From positions 1-33,590 of the forward strand of contig JACDAL010000095.1 in NCBI GenBank assembly GCA_013695465.1: DNA of 33,590 nt. The letters are read 5' to 3'. The stretch comes from Actinomycetota bacterium (GTDB lineage Bacteria; Actinomycetota; CADDZG01; WHSQ01). A program made the position numbers and the translations under genes. Below, piece after piece: positions 8,657-18,120 of this stretch (positions are counted from its first letter, which is position 1; each line of letters opens with the position of its first letter). The notes beneath the pieces are model-generated. The model worked only from the letters and a program-made list of their open reading frames with translations, searched no databases and was not told the DNA's origin.

Positions 8657-10069
8657 ATGGCAAGAGAAAAAGCCCCCAAAGGGCCCATTCCTACCGGCTG
8701 GATGGAAAGAGGCGCCCGCTTGGCGGGCCAAACTGGTCTGTCGGCGGCGCGCTTCGTGGGCACGCGCTTCAAGTCGTTTGCGTCACCCGACCGGGCTCAG
8801 GAATACCTCGAGGGCTTCCACGAGCAGACGGCCCGCCAGCTCGTGCAGATGCTCGGTGAGATGAAGGGGGCGGCCATGAAAGTGGGCCAGCTCGCCTCTT
8901 TCTACGAGCTGTCGGATTCAGGCGAGCTTCAGACCTATCGCGATGCGCTCACAATGTTGCAGAACTCGGCGCCGCCCATGGACGGGAGCGCTTCACGCAA
9001 GGTGATCGAGGACGAGTTCGGTGCCCCCGCAGATGAGATCTTCTCGAACTTCGAAGACGAGGCCGTGGCCTCCGCCTCGATCGGCCAGGTGCACAGGGCC
9101 GAGCTAAAGACCGGTGAGAAGGTCGCGATCAAGGTGCAGTATCCGGGAGTCGACGAAGCGGTGCGCGCAGATCTCAAGAACGTCTCGGCGCTCACCAAGC
9201 TGGCGGTTGCGATCGCCCCCAACATGGATCCCAGCGAGGTAGCGCGCGAGGTCAAGGAGCGAGTCCTAGAGGAGCTCGACTACAAGCGCGAGGCCTCCAA
9301 CCAGATGCGCTTCCACGAACTTTACAAAGGGCATCCTTTCATCGTCATCCCGCGCGTTTATCCCGATTACTGCCGCACGAGAGTGATCACGCAGGAATTC
9401 ATCGAGGGCGAGTCGTTTCTATCGGCGCTCGACTGGGACAAGGCAGACAGAAACCGGTTGGGCGAGATATTGTTCCGCTTCTTCTACGGCAGCCTCAACC
9501 GCTTCAGGCTGTTCTCCGCCGACCCCCACCCCGGCAACTACCTCCTGCTCGGCAAGGACAAGGTCGCGTTCCTGGACTTCGGTCTCGTCCGCGCGCTGGA
9601 CCCAGGCACGCACGAGCACCTCCTCGAGATCATCCAGGCTCTCATCGCAGGCGACAAGGAGCGTGAGAGGAGGGCGCTGGAAGGACTCGGCATCCTTACC
9701 GCTCGGACCCCGGAGATCGACGCCATCTGGGAGCACCTAGTCGAGCTCAATAGGCCGGTGCTGGTGGACGGCGACTTCACCATCGACCAGGCGGTCGTGC
9801 AAAAGGCGGCCGCGGCCGGCTTCGACCCGCGCTCGGAGGCGTTCCAGGCCCTGAGGCGGCTGGGCGTCCCGGGGGTCATGGTCACCTTCAATCGCATGTC
9901 GTTCGGAGTGCACTCGGTGCTGGGCCGGCTCGAGGTGACCAACAACTGGCAGTCGATCGCACGGGAGCTGTGGGAAGGGGCCGAGCCCAAGACCAAGCTC
10001 GGCAGGGCCGAGCAACGCTGGCTCAAGAAGGCCCACCCCGACTGGGAGCCGCCGCTGGCCTCGCTGTAG
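8657..10069 (+). CDS. ABC1/AarF/UbiB atypical kinase family protein
   Basis: 470 aa; MKGAAMKVGQLASF (KxGQ), ASASIGQVHRAELKTGEKVAIKVQYPGV, FSADPHPGNYLLLGKDKVAFLDFGLVR. Confidence 0.93.
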   Translation: MAREKAPKGPIPTGWMERGARLAGQTGLSAARFVGTRFKSFASPDRAQEYLEGFHEQTARQLVQMLGEMKGAAMKVGQLASFYELSDSGELQTYRDALTMLQNSAPPMDGSASRKVIEDEFGAPADEIFSNFEDEAVASASIGQVHRAELKTGEKVAIKVQYPGVDEAVRADLKNVSALTKLAVAIAPNMDPSEVAREVKERVLEELDYKREASNQMRFHELYKGHPFIVIPRVYPDYCRTRVITQEFIEGESFLSALDWDKADRNRLGEILFRFFYGSLNRFRLFSADPHPGNYLLLGKDKVAFLDFGLVRALDPGTHEHLLEIIQALIAGDKERERRALEGLGILTARTPEIDAIWEHLVELNRPVLVDGDFTIDQAVVQKAAAAGFDPRSEAFQALRRLGVPGVMVTFNRMSFGVHSVLGRLEVTNNWQSIARELWEGAEPKTKLGRAEQRWLKKAHPDWEPPLASL

Positions 10070-10167
10070 GCCCCCGCGGCTTGGCGGCCGCTTAGGTTGT
10101 TGCCTTCTCGCCCTCTGCGAGCGGAGTCTGCGGTGGTTTCATCCATCCTTGCGGCGAGGTTACGGTC

Positions 10168-11364
10168 GTGCCAATGCCAGACGTAGTAATCGTTGGGGCG
10201 GGGATCGTAGGGGCTGCGACGGCGTACTACCTTGCCGAGGCTGGTGCCCGGGTCGAGGTCCTCGAAGCGACGGACATCGCGACAGGCGCTACCGCCGCCA
10301 GCTTCGCTGTGGATGTCTCCCGAGTGAAGACGCCTCGCCTGCTGTACGACCTGGCCGTCGCCGGCACCCGCGAGCATGAGGCACTCGAAGGCGCCTGGGG
10401 TGCGGCGCCGTGGTTGCATCGGGCACCAACCTTGGAATGGGCCTACGCAACGGAGGGCAGGGCCCGGTTGCGCGAGCGGGTGGCGAGGCTGCGTAGCTGG
10501 GGTTACCCGGCTGAATGGGTGTCGCGGGGAGAGGCGCGCGATGTGGAGCCCGCGCTCGCCCTATCCGGCAGCGCCCCGGAAGAGATCGCCCTGTTCCCGC
10601 AAGGGACTTGGTACGAGCCGACCGTCCTGGCAGGCGCATTGCTCGACCGTGCGCAGACTCGAGGCGCTCGCCTGCACGTCCATGATTCGGTCACGGCAAT
10701 GGAGACGGTGCAGGGCCACATCACCGTGGTTAGGACGGCGACCGGTCGTCGAATCAGCGCTGATGTGGTCATCAACTGTGCCGGGCCCGACGCCGCCAAA
10801 CTTGCCGCCCTCGCCGGTACGCGGCTCCCGCTGCGGCGCGTTCCGGGTCTGGTCGCAACAACCACGTCCAATCGGACTCGGCTCGGAACGATCCTCCACG
10901 CCGGAGATCTCAACGTCCGGCCCGACGGGGACGGGCGACTGGTCCTGCACTCCTGGGTCCAGGATGCCGGACTTGATTTGTACCCCGAGTCCGGCGACCG
11001 GGTGGACAAAGCCCAGCGCCTCCTCCATCAGGCGCGAACCATGCTTCCCGGACTGGCCGACGCCGAGGTGCAGGAAGGCCGCGTCGGCGTGCGCCCGGTG
11101 CCGCCCGACGGAATGCCCCTTGTGGGCTTCACGGCCGATGTGGACAACCTCTACGTGGTCGTCTCTCACAGCGCTGTACACATGGCGCCCCTCCTTGGCC
11201 GCCTCGTCGCTCGCGAGCTGACGCTCGGGCGCGAAGACCGCCTGGAGCCATTCCGTCCCACCCGTCTCCAGGGTGATGACGAGCACGAGCCGCTAGACGA
11301 GAGCGCACGCAACATGCTTGCCATGGTGACGGCGGCATCAAAGGGGCCTGCCCATGGGCGATGA
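10168..11364 (+). CDS. DAO-type FAD-dependent oxidoreductase
   Basis: 398 aa; VVIVGAGIVGAATAYYLAEAGARVEVLEA (GxGxxG) and a C-terminal VGVRPVPPDGMPLVGF region. Confidence 0.9.
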   Translation: MPMPDVVIVGAGIVGAATAYYLAEAGARVEVLEATDIATGATAASFAVDVSRVKTPRLLYDLAVAGTREHEALEGAWGAAPWLHRAPTLEWAYATEGRARLRERVARLRSWGYPAEWVSRGEARDVEPALALSGSAPEEIALFPQGTWYEPTVLAGALLDRAQTRGARLHVHDSVTAMETVQGHITVVRTATGRRISADVVINCAGPDAAKLAALAGTRLPLRRVPGLVATTTSNRTRLGTILHAGDLNVRPDGDGRLVLHSWVQDAGLDLYPESGDRVDKAQRLLHQARTMLPGLADAEVQEGRVGVRPVPPDGMPLVGFTADVDNLYVVVSHSAVHMAPLLGRLVARELTLGREDRLEPFRPTRLQGDDEHEPLDESARNMLAMVTAASKGPAHGR

Positions 11365-12184
11365 CCCTTCCGGCTGGAGTCTCACGCGCCGCGCTGCCAC
11401 CGCGCTCGGGGAGATCGCCTGGGACGTCTACGGCGGCGGGCCGCCCGTCGTGCTTGTACACGGGACACCCAGCCGCTCGGTGCTGTGGCGCAACGTCGTG
11501 CCGGACCTCGCCAAACGTTTCACCGTGTACGTCTTCGATCTGCTCGGCTTCGGCCAGTCCGAGCGTTCGGAGGCCCAGCAGCTTTCGATCCGCTTGCATG
11601 CGCAGGTGCTCGCAGAGCTCGTCCGGATTTGGGACCTCGACTCGCCCGCCCTAGTTGGGCATGACATCGGTGGTGCGGTGGTGTTGCGAACCCACCTGCT
11701 CGAGGAGACGGCGGTATGTCAGATCGCTCTGATCGACGCCGTGGTGCTGCGGCCCTGGATTACGCCGACTACGCGGCACATGCAGGCCCACCTCGACGTG
11801 TACCGGACCATGCCCACACACATCTTTCGCGAAATCGCCGCCGCTCATCTGCGCACCGCCACATACCGGCCCATGAACCCCGTCGTGTTTGCCGGTTACT
11901 TCGAGCAATGGGAAGGCGAGTGCGGCCACCAACTCTGGATTCGCAACGTGCGGGGCTTCGATGAGCGGGATACAGCCGAGTTCGAGCCGCTGCTCAACCG
12001 CGTAACCATCCCCACGCGCATCATCTGGGGGGCACACGACGCCTGGCTCGATCCGGACGTAAGCACCCAGATCCAGCGTCGCCTGCCCGCCGCCGACCGA
12101 GTTCTGATTCCCGACGCGGGACACTTCTCACCCGAGGACCAACCAGCCCGGGTCGCTCAAGCACTCGACGAGTTCCTCGCCTGA
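11354..12184 (+). CDS. Alpha/beta hydrolase
   Basis: 276 aa; VVLVHGTPSRSVLWRNV, FDLLGFGQSE, LVGHDIGGAVVL, IIWGAHDAWLDP, DAGHFSPEDQP. Overlaps the preceding gene by 11 nt. Confidence 0.92.
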   Translation: MGDDPSGWSLTRRAATALGEIAWDVYGGGPPVVLVHGTPSRSVLWRNVVPDLAKRFTVYVFDLLGFGQSERSEAQQLSIRLHAQVLAELVRIWDLDSPALVGHDIGGAVVLRTHLLEETAVCQIALIDAVVLRPWITPTTRHMQAHLDVYRTMPTHIFREIAAAHLRTATYRPMNPVVFAGYFEQWEGECGHQLWIRNVRGFDERDTAEFEPLLNRVTIPTRIIWGAHDAWLDPDVSTQIQRRLPAADRVLIPDAGHFSPEDQPARVAQALDEFLA

Positions 12185-12235
12185 GGTCTTGAGAGCGGTG
12201 CTTGATCGTCCTCTCTGGACCTCAGCTCAAGTTTT
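12181..12235 (+). terminator. Hairpin terminator of the oxidoreductase/hydrolase pair
   Basis: CTGAGGTC-tt-GAGAG-n15-CTCTC-tg-GACCTCAG (12181-12225), nested perfect stems starting at the hydrolase stop codon, followed by ctcaagTTTT. Confidence 0.65.
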
Positions 12236-12262
12236 CGGTCGCTAGTCGTCTTCTATGCATGC

Positions 12263-14014
12263 TCAACCGCCGGGCCTCGCACCCGGCCCCCGAGAAAGCT
12301 CACCTTTCGCCATCGCTCCCGGGTTCGTTATCGCCCCCTCGGAGGCCGACGCCACCGACAGCGCGTACTTGGCGAACACACCGCTTGTGTAGCGGGGCGC
12401 CGGTGGATTCCATTCCGCCAGACGCTTGCCGATCTCTTCGTCGGACAGGTTCACGCGCAGCTCTCTCGCGTCGACGTCAATCTCGACGATGTCACCTTCC
12501 TCGAGGGCCGCGATCGGACCCCCATGGGCCGCCTCCGGCGCAATGTGGCCGACCATCAAACCGTGCGTCGCGCCCGAGAAGCGCCCGTCGGTGATCAGCG
12601 CCACAGACTCGTCCAGGTCCTCACCGACGAGGGCCGCCGTCACCGCGAGCATCTCTCGCATTCCGGGGCCGCCGGCCGGACCCTCGTAACGGATCACGAC
12701 GACATCCCCGCGCACGATCAGACCCTTCTTGACCGCCTCGAAGCAGTCGTCCTCGGAGTCGAAGACGCGCGCCGGTCCGCGGTGAAAGAGCCGTTCGTGG
12801 CCGGCGAGCTTGACCACTGCTCCTCCGGGAGCGAGGTTGCCCCGCAGAATCGCCAGGCCTCCGCTTTTTTTGAGGGGCCGGTTGGCCGGTACCACAACTT
12901 CTTGGCCGGCCGTCTCACGCGCACCCGACGCGATCTCCCCGAGGGTGCGGCCGTCGACCGTGAGGGCGTCGGAATGTAGCAGTCCGGCGCGATCAAGCTC
13001 CCTCGCCACCAGCGCCATTCCGCCCGCTTCGTACATGTCCACGGCGGTGAACCTTCCACCCGGCTTGAGGTCGGCGACGATCGGCGTACGTGCGGCAATC
13101 ACGTCGAAGTCATCAATCGAGAGCTCGACCCCCAGCTCGCGTGCAATCGCCAACATATGGAGGACTCCGTTGGTCGAGCCTCCCGTCCCCGCCACTGATG
13201 TGATGGCGTTCTCCAATGCAGCACGCGTGATGATCTGGGACGGCCGTACGTTCTTGCGGGTGACCTCGACTGCGACCTTGCCCGCCTGTTCCGCGGCCGC
13301 CTTCTTGCCCGGGGCGGTCGCCGGAATGTCGCCTAGACCTGCCGGAGTGATGCCGAGAAACTCGACCGCAGTCGCCATCGTGTTTGCGGTGAAGTGCCCA
13401 CCGCAGGCGCCCGCGCCGGGACAGGCGACGTTCTCGAGCGAATGCAGATCCTCGGCAGAGAGCTTTCCGGCGGCGTGGCGGCCGACCGCCTCAAAGACGT
13501 CTTGGAGCGTCACATCTTTGCCCCGCCAGCGTCCCGGAGCGATCGAGCCCGAATAGAGCACGAAGCCCGGGATGTCGAGCCGGCAGAGGGCCATGACCGC
13601 TGCCGGAATGGTCTTGTCGCAACCCACGAGGCACACGAGCCCATCGAAGAGATGTCCGCGTGCGACGAGCTCGATCGAGTCCGCTATCACCTCCCGGCTG
13701 ATGAGCGAGGCGCGCATTCCCTCGGTCCCCATCGACACGCCGTCTGAGACCGAGATCGTGTTGAACTCCATCGGAGTCCCCCCGGCGACCCTTATCCCGG
13801 CCTTGACCTGAGCCGCCAGCTCCCGCTGGTTGAGGTTGCACGGCATGGTTTCGAGCCAGGTGGTGGACACGCCGATAATCGGCTTGGAGAGGTCCTGATC
13901 CGAAAAGCCGACCGCTTTGAGCATCGCTCGGGCCCCGGCCCGATCGGTCCCGTCCGTGAGCCGGCTGCTGATGCGCTTGGCGGGATCCGAGGGCTGCGAA
14001 TAAGGGTCGGTCAT
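12263..14014 (-). CDS. ilvD: Dihydroxy-acid dehydratase
   Basis: 583 aa; [78 protein letters not shown]. Confidence 0.97.
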   Translation of the reverse strand: MTDPYSQPSDPAKRISSRLTDGTDRAGARAMLKAVGFSDQDLSKPIIGVSTTWLETMPCNLNQRELAAQVKAGIRVAGGTPMEFNTISVSDGVSMGTEGMRASLISREVIADSIELVARGHLFDGLVCLVGCDKTIPAAVMALCRLDIPGFVLYSGSIAPGRWRGKDVTLQDVFEAVGRHAAGKLSAEDLHSLENVACPGAGACGGHFTANTMATAVEFLGITPAGLGDIPATAPGKKAAAEQAGKVAVEVTRKNVRPSQIITRAALENAITSVAGTGGSTNGVLHMLAIARELGVELSIDDFDVIAARTPIVADLKPGGRFTAVDMYEAGGMALVARELDRAGLLHSDALTVDGRTLGEIASGARETAGQEVVVPANRPLKKSGGLAILRGNLAPGGAVVKLAGHERLFHRGPARVFDSEDDCFEAVKKGLIVRGDVVVIRYEGPAGGPGMREMLAVTAALVGEDLDESVALITDGRFSGATHGLMVGHIAPEAAHGGPIAALEEGDIVEIDVDARELRVNLSDEEIGKRLAEWNPPAPRYTSGVFAKYALSVASASEGAITNPGAMAKGELSRGPGARPGG

Positions 14015-14219
14015 GACTTGCTCCTTGGCTCAGTCGTGCATTGGGGGTCGGCCGGCAGGCCGACGATACAAGCAGAGCGCCTGCCCTCGTCGGCTGGTCC
14101 GGCGGAGCCGAAGCGCCCAAGTTGGGCGTGAGAGTACCCAAAACAGCACTCAGGAGCCCATCGTGAGGGAATGAGCAACCCGGGGAGCGCTAAGCCGGGT
14201 CCACAAGGCGGCTTCGAGT

Positions 14220-14248
14220 TTGACATCGTTCAACATGTGCCCCATACT
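14220..14248 (+). promoter_or_regulatory. Sigma70-type promoter for the ilvB operon
   Basis: TTGACA (14220-14225), 17-nt spacer, CATACT (14243-14248). Predicted start is about 3 nt upstream of the leader ATG. Confidence 0.7.
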
Positions 14249-14257
14249 TTGCCGCTA

Positions 14258-14347
14258 ATGGACCGACACGAACACCGCGCCCTCAGTCTAGGAGCCGCGC
14301 GCGCCCTGGGTCACCCCTTCCTGATCAACCTCGTACTTATTAGCTAG
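14258..14347 (+). CDS. ilvB-operon leader peptide, 29 codons, Leu/Ile/Val-rich C-terminus
   Basis: ATG GAC CGA CAC GAA CAC CGC GCC CTC AGT CTA GGA GCC GCG CGC GCC CTG GGT CAC CCC TTC CTG ATC AAC CTC GTA CTT ATT AGC TAG = MDRHEHRALSLGAARALGHPFLINLVLIS*. Below the ORF-track length cutoff. Confidence 0.75.
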   Translation: MDRHEHRALSLGAARALGHPFLINLVLIS

Positions 14348-14386
14348 CGCGCGCCCTTCGGCCTCCAAGGCCGCAGGAACGTGCGC

Positions 14387-14414
14387 AAACCCTCCGAGAA
14401 CCGGGGGGTTTTTT
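14387..14414 (+). terminator. Intrinsic terminator acting as attenuator
   Basis: AAACCCTCC-gagaacc-GGGGGGTTT-TTT, 9-bp stem including one U-G pair, then T-tract; 40 nt after the leader-peptide stop and upstream of ilvB. Confidence 0.75.
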
Positions 14415-14458
14415 GATGGCCGCAAACCCGTGAAGCAACGACCTAGCAAGGAGAAGCG

Positions 14459-14722
14459 ATGAAGGCAGAGATCTACGACCGCAACTACGTCGGAAGCGCT
14501 GAGTGGACCGCGCCCGGTGCGGTGAGGCTGGAGCTTGCCGACGAAACCAGAAGATCCTGGTTCGAGCGCTACTTTCAGACGGAGGATTCTTTTCTGACAG
14601 GGCTCCTGGGCTCGGAGGAGATCGCCGCCGAGCGGCGCGATAGCTCACAAGAGGCTTTCTCACGAGCGTTGTTCAACCTCGCTGCCTATTCCTACCGGGT
14701 CCGGGGCGGGGGGCGGCCGTGA
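14459..14722 (+). CDS. Small hypothetical protein (87 aa) between attenuator and ilvB
   Basis: AAGGAGaagcgATG start context; MKAEIYDRNYVGSAEWTAPGAVRLELADETRRSWFERYFQTEDSFLTGLLG... No family recognised. Confidence 0.7.
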   Translation: MKAEIYDRNYVGSAEWTAPGAVRLELADETRRSWFERYFQTEDSFLTGLLGSEEIAAERRDSSQEAFSRALFNLAAYSYRVRGGGRP

Positions 14723-14756
14723 TTCGAATCCGCGTTCAGGCTAAGAGGGGAAGACG

Positions 14757-16505
14757 ATGACAACAGGCGCTCAATCGCTCGTGCGCTCGCTGGAGAGCGC
14801 CGGATGCGAGGTGATTTTCGGGATCCCCGGAGGGGCGATCCTCCCCGCCTACGATCCGCTGCTGGAATCCTCCATCCGCCACATTCTCATGCGGCACGAG
14901 CAGGGGGCCGGGCATGCCGCTGAGGGCTACGCACATGTCACCGGCAAAGTCGGCGTGTGCATGGCGACGTCGGGGCCCGGCGCCACCAATTTGGTCACCC
15001 CGCTTGCGGATGCGTTCATGGACTCGGTGCCCGTGGTCGCGGTCACCGGCCAGGTGCCGCGCGCAGTCATCGGTAACGACGCCTTCCAGGAGGCCGACAT
15101 CTGCGGCATCACGCTGCCGATCACCAAGCACAACTACAAGGTGATGGATGTAGACGAGATTCCAGAGGTCATTGCGGAGGCATTTCACATCGCTTCGAGC
15201 GGCCGCCCCGGGCCCGTGTTGGTAGACATCCCCAAGGATGTGCTGCAGGCGCAGACCGTGTTCGAGTGGCCTCAGTCCATCAACCTGCCCGGCTACCGGC
15301 CCATCGCGCAACCCAACGGCCGCCAGATCAGGTCCGCAGCGCAACTCATCAACGAGTCTCGCCGTCCGATTCTCTACGTCGGCGGAGGGGTTCTGAAGGC
15401 CCGCGCAGCAAAAGAGCTCATGCACCTGGCGGAGGCGATCGGCGCGCCGGTTGTCACCACATTGATGGCGCGCGGCGCTTTTCCAGACAACCATCCCTTG
15501 TGCTTGGGGATGCCCGGCATGCATGGCTCTTATGCGGCGGTGACCGCAATGCAGAGATCAGATCTGCTCATCAACATCGGTGCCCGCTTCGACGACCGCG
15601 TCACCGGAAATCTCCAAGGGTTCGCTCCCGAGGCCAAGATTATCCATGCCGACATCGACCCGGCCGAGATTGGAAAGAATCGGGCTGCGGATGTGCCCAT
15701 CGTCGGGGACGCGCGCAGCGTGATCGTCGAGCTGACCAGGGCCGTGGTTGAGAAGATGTCGGTGGACGGGCGCCCCGATCTCAACGCATGGCACGAGCTG
15801 GTGTCGTCGTGGAGCCGGGACTATCCGATCGCCTACAAGCAGGAAGACGACGGGCCGATCAAGCCGCAGTTCGTCGTCGACGTCTTCGATCAAGCGCTTC
15901 AGGGTGAGGCAGTCGTCGTAACCGGGGTGGGGCAGCACCAGATGTGGGCCTCTCAGATCATGTCCTGCAACCGCCCCTACTCGTGGGTTACCTCGGGAGG
16001 GCTCGGAACGATGGGCTTCGCGGTCCCCGCGGCCCTCGGTGCCAAGGTGGGGCGCCCCGACGACCGTGTGGTCGCCATAGACGGCGACGGATGCTTTCAG
16101 ATGACCGCGCAGGAGCTTGCCACCGCGACCCTCAACCACACGCCGTTCATAGTCGCCATCTTGAACAACGCTCATCTGGGCATGGTCAGGCAGTGGCAGG
16201 AGCTTTTTTACGACGAGCGCTACTCGGAGGTCCACCTGCCCCAGGACGTGCCCGACTACGCCATGCTGGCCGAGGCCTATGGCGCGGTCGGGCTGCGGGC
16301 GACGAGGCCCGAAGAAGTGGAAACGATCGTCGACAAGGCCCTGGGCGTTGACGATCGCCCCTGCGTCATCGACTTTCGAGTTGACTCGACCGAGATGTGC
16401 TTCCCGATGATCCCGGCGGGTGCCAGCAACGACGAAATCATCCTCGGCCCTTCGTCTCCCGACGAGCCGGCCGCCGCCGAAGCCGATATCAGGAGAACGG
16501 CGTGA
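14757..16505 (+). CDS. ilvB: Acetolactate synthase large subunit
   Basis: 582 aa; [65 protein letters not shown]...[16 protein letters not shown]. Confidence 0.97.
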   Translation: MTTGAQSLVRSLESAGCEVIFGIPGGAILPAYDPLLESSIRHILMRHEQGAGHAAEGYAHVTGKVGVCMATSGPGATNLVTPLADAFMDSVPVVAVTGQVPRAVIGNDAFQEADICGITLPITKHNYKVMDVDEIPEVIAEAFHIASSGRPGPVLVDIPKDVLQAQTVFEWPQSINLPGYRPIAQPNGRQIRSAAQLINESRRPILYVGGGVLKARAAKELMHLAEAIGAPVVTTLMARGAFPDNHPLCLGMPGMHGSYAAVTAMQRSDLLINIGARFDDRVTGNLQGFAPEAKIIHADIDPAEIGKNRAADVPIVGDARSVIVELTRAVVEKMSVDGRPDLNAWHELVSSWSRDYPIAYKQEDDGPIKPQFVVDVFDQALQGEAVVVTGVGQHQMWASQIMSCNRPYSWVTSGGLGTMGFAVPAALGAKVGRPDDRVVAIDGDGCFQMTAQELATATLNHTPFIVAILNNAHLGMVRQWQELFYDERYSEVHLPQDVPDYAMLAEAYGAVGLRATRPEEVETIVDKALGVDDRPCVIDFRVDSTEMCFPMIPAGASNDEIILGPSSPDEPAAAEADIRRTA

Positions 16506-17038
16506 ACACCACGACACAGACTTTGTCCGTGCTGGTCGAGAACAAGCCCGGCGTGCTCGCTCGCATCTCGGGATTGTTTGCCCGGCGCGGTTTCAACATC
16601 GACTCGCTCGCGGTGGGGGAGACGGAAGATCCAGCGGTCTCGCGCATGACGATCGTTGTCTCCGTGGACAACAAACCTCTTGAACATGTCACCAAGCAGC
16701 TGCATAAGCTCATCAATGTGCTCCGCATCGCGGAGCTTCCGCACGACGCATCGGTCGAGCGTGAGCTCGCACTGATCAAGGTAGGCGCAGGTGCGGGCCG
16801 CCGCGCCGAGGTGCTGGAGATGGTCGAGATCTTCAGAGCCAAGGTGATCGATGTCGATCCCGAGTCCATCGTCGTGGAGGCTACGGGTACGCCCGAGAAG
16901 GTCGAGGCGCTCCTGCAGCTGCTGAATCCTTTCGGGATAATCGAGATGGCACGCACCGGCAGGGTCGCGCTGGGACGTGGCGCCAGGGGACTGCGGGCCG
17001 GTGTGCTCAGGCCCGTCCCGGTCTTCGAAGCCTCTTAG
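16502..17038 (+). CDS. ilvN: Acetolactate synthase small (regulatory) subunit
   Basis: GTG start overlapping the ilv[41 protein letters not shown] (ACT domain), [28 protein letters not shown]. Confidence 0.96.
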   Translation: MNTTTQTLSVLVENKPGVLARISGLFARRGFNIDSLAVGETEDPAVSRMTIVVSVDNKPLEHVTKQLHKLINVLRIAELPHDASVERELALIKVGAGAGRRAEVLEMVEIFRAKVIDVDPESIVVEATGTPEKVEALLQLLNPFGIIEMARTGRVALGRGARGLRAGVLRPVPVFEAS

Positions 17039-17082
17039 AAAGTCTCTAAAGGGAGGGCCGGAGCGCGGACGCCGGCGGAGCC

Positions 17083-17106
17083 GACGTCTAACGAGACGTC
17101 TAACGA
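17083..17106. repeat. Tandem duplication of a 12-bp unit
   Basis: GACGTCTAACGA|GACGTCTAACGA, exact, between ilvN and the ilvC ribosome-binding site. Confidence 0.9.
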
Positions 17107-17121
17107 AAGGGGAGCATCCAA

Positions 17122-18120
17122 ATGGCAGCTCGCATCTACTACGAGAACGACGCCCCGAGAGAAGCACTCGAAGGCAAACACGTCACGATCCTCGGCTACG
17201 GATCTCAGGGAAGGGCACACGCTCTCAACCTCTTCGATTCCGGTTTGGACGTGACGGTAGGGCTGCGCAAGGACTCGCCTTCGTGGTCTCGGGCGGAAGG
17301 TGACGGGCTTCGCGTTGCAAGCGTGCACGAAGCCTGTGCCGATGCCGATCTCGTGGCGATGCTGGTGCCAGATCAGCATCAGGCGGCGGTGTATCGCGAG
17401 GCCGTCGAGAACAACCTTAAATCGGGAGCGTCTTTGCTGTTCGCGCACGGTTTCAACATCCACTTCGGCCAGATTCGCCCGCCCGACTCCATCGATGTAT
17501 CGATGGTCGCCCCCAAGGCTCCGGGACCGCTGGTGCGCAGGACGTACGAGGAGAACAGCGGCACTCCTGCACTGGTGGCGATTCACCAGGACGCGACTGG
17601 GGAAGCTAAGTCCAGGGCGCTTGCCTACGCGCGCGGACTTGGCTGTGCGCGCGCAGGAGTACTCGAGACGACATTCGCGGAAGAGACTGAGACCGATCTA
17701 TTTGGCGAGCAGGCGGTGCTGTGCGGTGGGACGTCACGACTTATTCAGGCCGGCTTCGAGACTCTGGTCGAAGCCGGTTATCAGCCTGAGATCGCCTACT
17801 TCGAGTGTATGCACGAGCTCAAGTTGATCGTCGACCTGCTTTATGAAGGCGGCTTCGCCGGCATGCGCGACGCGATCTCGGATACCGCCGAATACGGGGA
17901 CCTAACGCGCGGCAAGGAGATCATCGGGCCCGAGGTTGAGGCTGCCATGAGGAAGACGCTTGAGGATGTGCGCTCCGGCGCCTTCGCTCGTGAGTGGGTC
18001 CTCGAGAACCGCGCCGGCACCCCGGTACTCGACGCCGAACGGCGCCGCCAGACACAGCACCCGATCGAAGAGGTCGGGGCTCGCCTCAGGGGGATGATGT
18101 CGTGGATGAATCGGAAGTAA
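17122..18120 (+). CDS. ilvC: Ketol-acid reductoisomerase
   Basis: 332 aa; [91 protein letters not shown]. Confidence 0.97.
   Translation: MAARIYYENDAPREALEGKHVTILGYGSQGRAHALNLFDSGLDVTVGLRKDSPSWSRAEGDGLRVASVHEACADADLVAMLVPDQHQAAVYREAVENNLKSGASLLFAHGFNIHFGQIRPPDSIDVSMVAPKAPGPLVRRTYEENSGTPALVAIHQDATGEAKSRALAYARGLGCARAGVLETTFAEETETDLFGEQAVLCGGTSRLIQAGFETLVEAGYQPEIAYFECMHELKLIVDLLYEGGFAGMRDAISDTAEYGDLTRGKEIIGPEVEAAMRKTLEDVRSGAFAREWVLENRAGTPVLDAERRRQTQHPIEEVGARLRGMMSWMNRK

Noticed and set aside
9538-10419. 293-aa - strand ORF opposite the ABC1 kinase 3' end
   Set aside because: Ser/Arg-rich shadow ORF antisense to a clear kinase and the start of the FAD oxidoreductase.
14011-14226. 71-aa - strand ORF upstream of ilvD as a possible ilvD leader peptide
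   Set aside because: No dense run of Leu/Ile/Val codons near its end, it overlaps the ilvD start, and no T-tract terminator follows.
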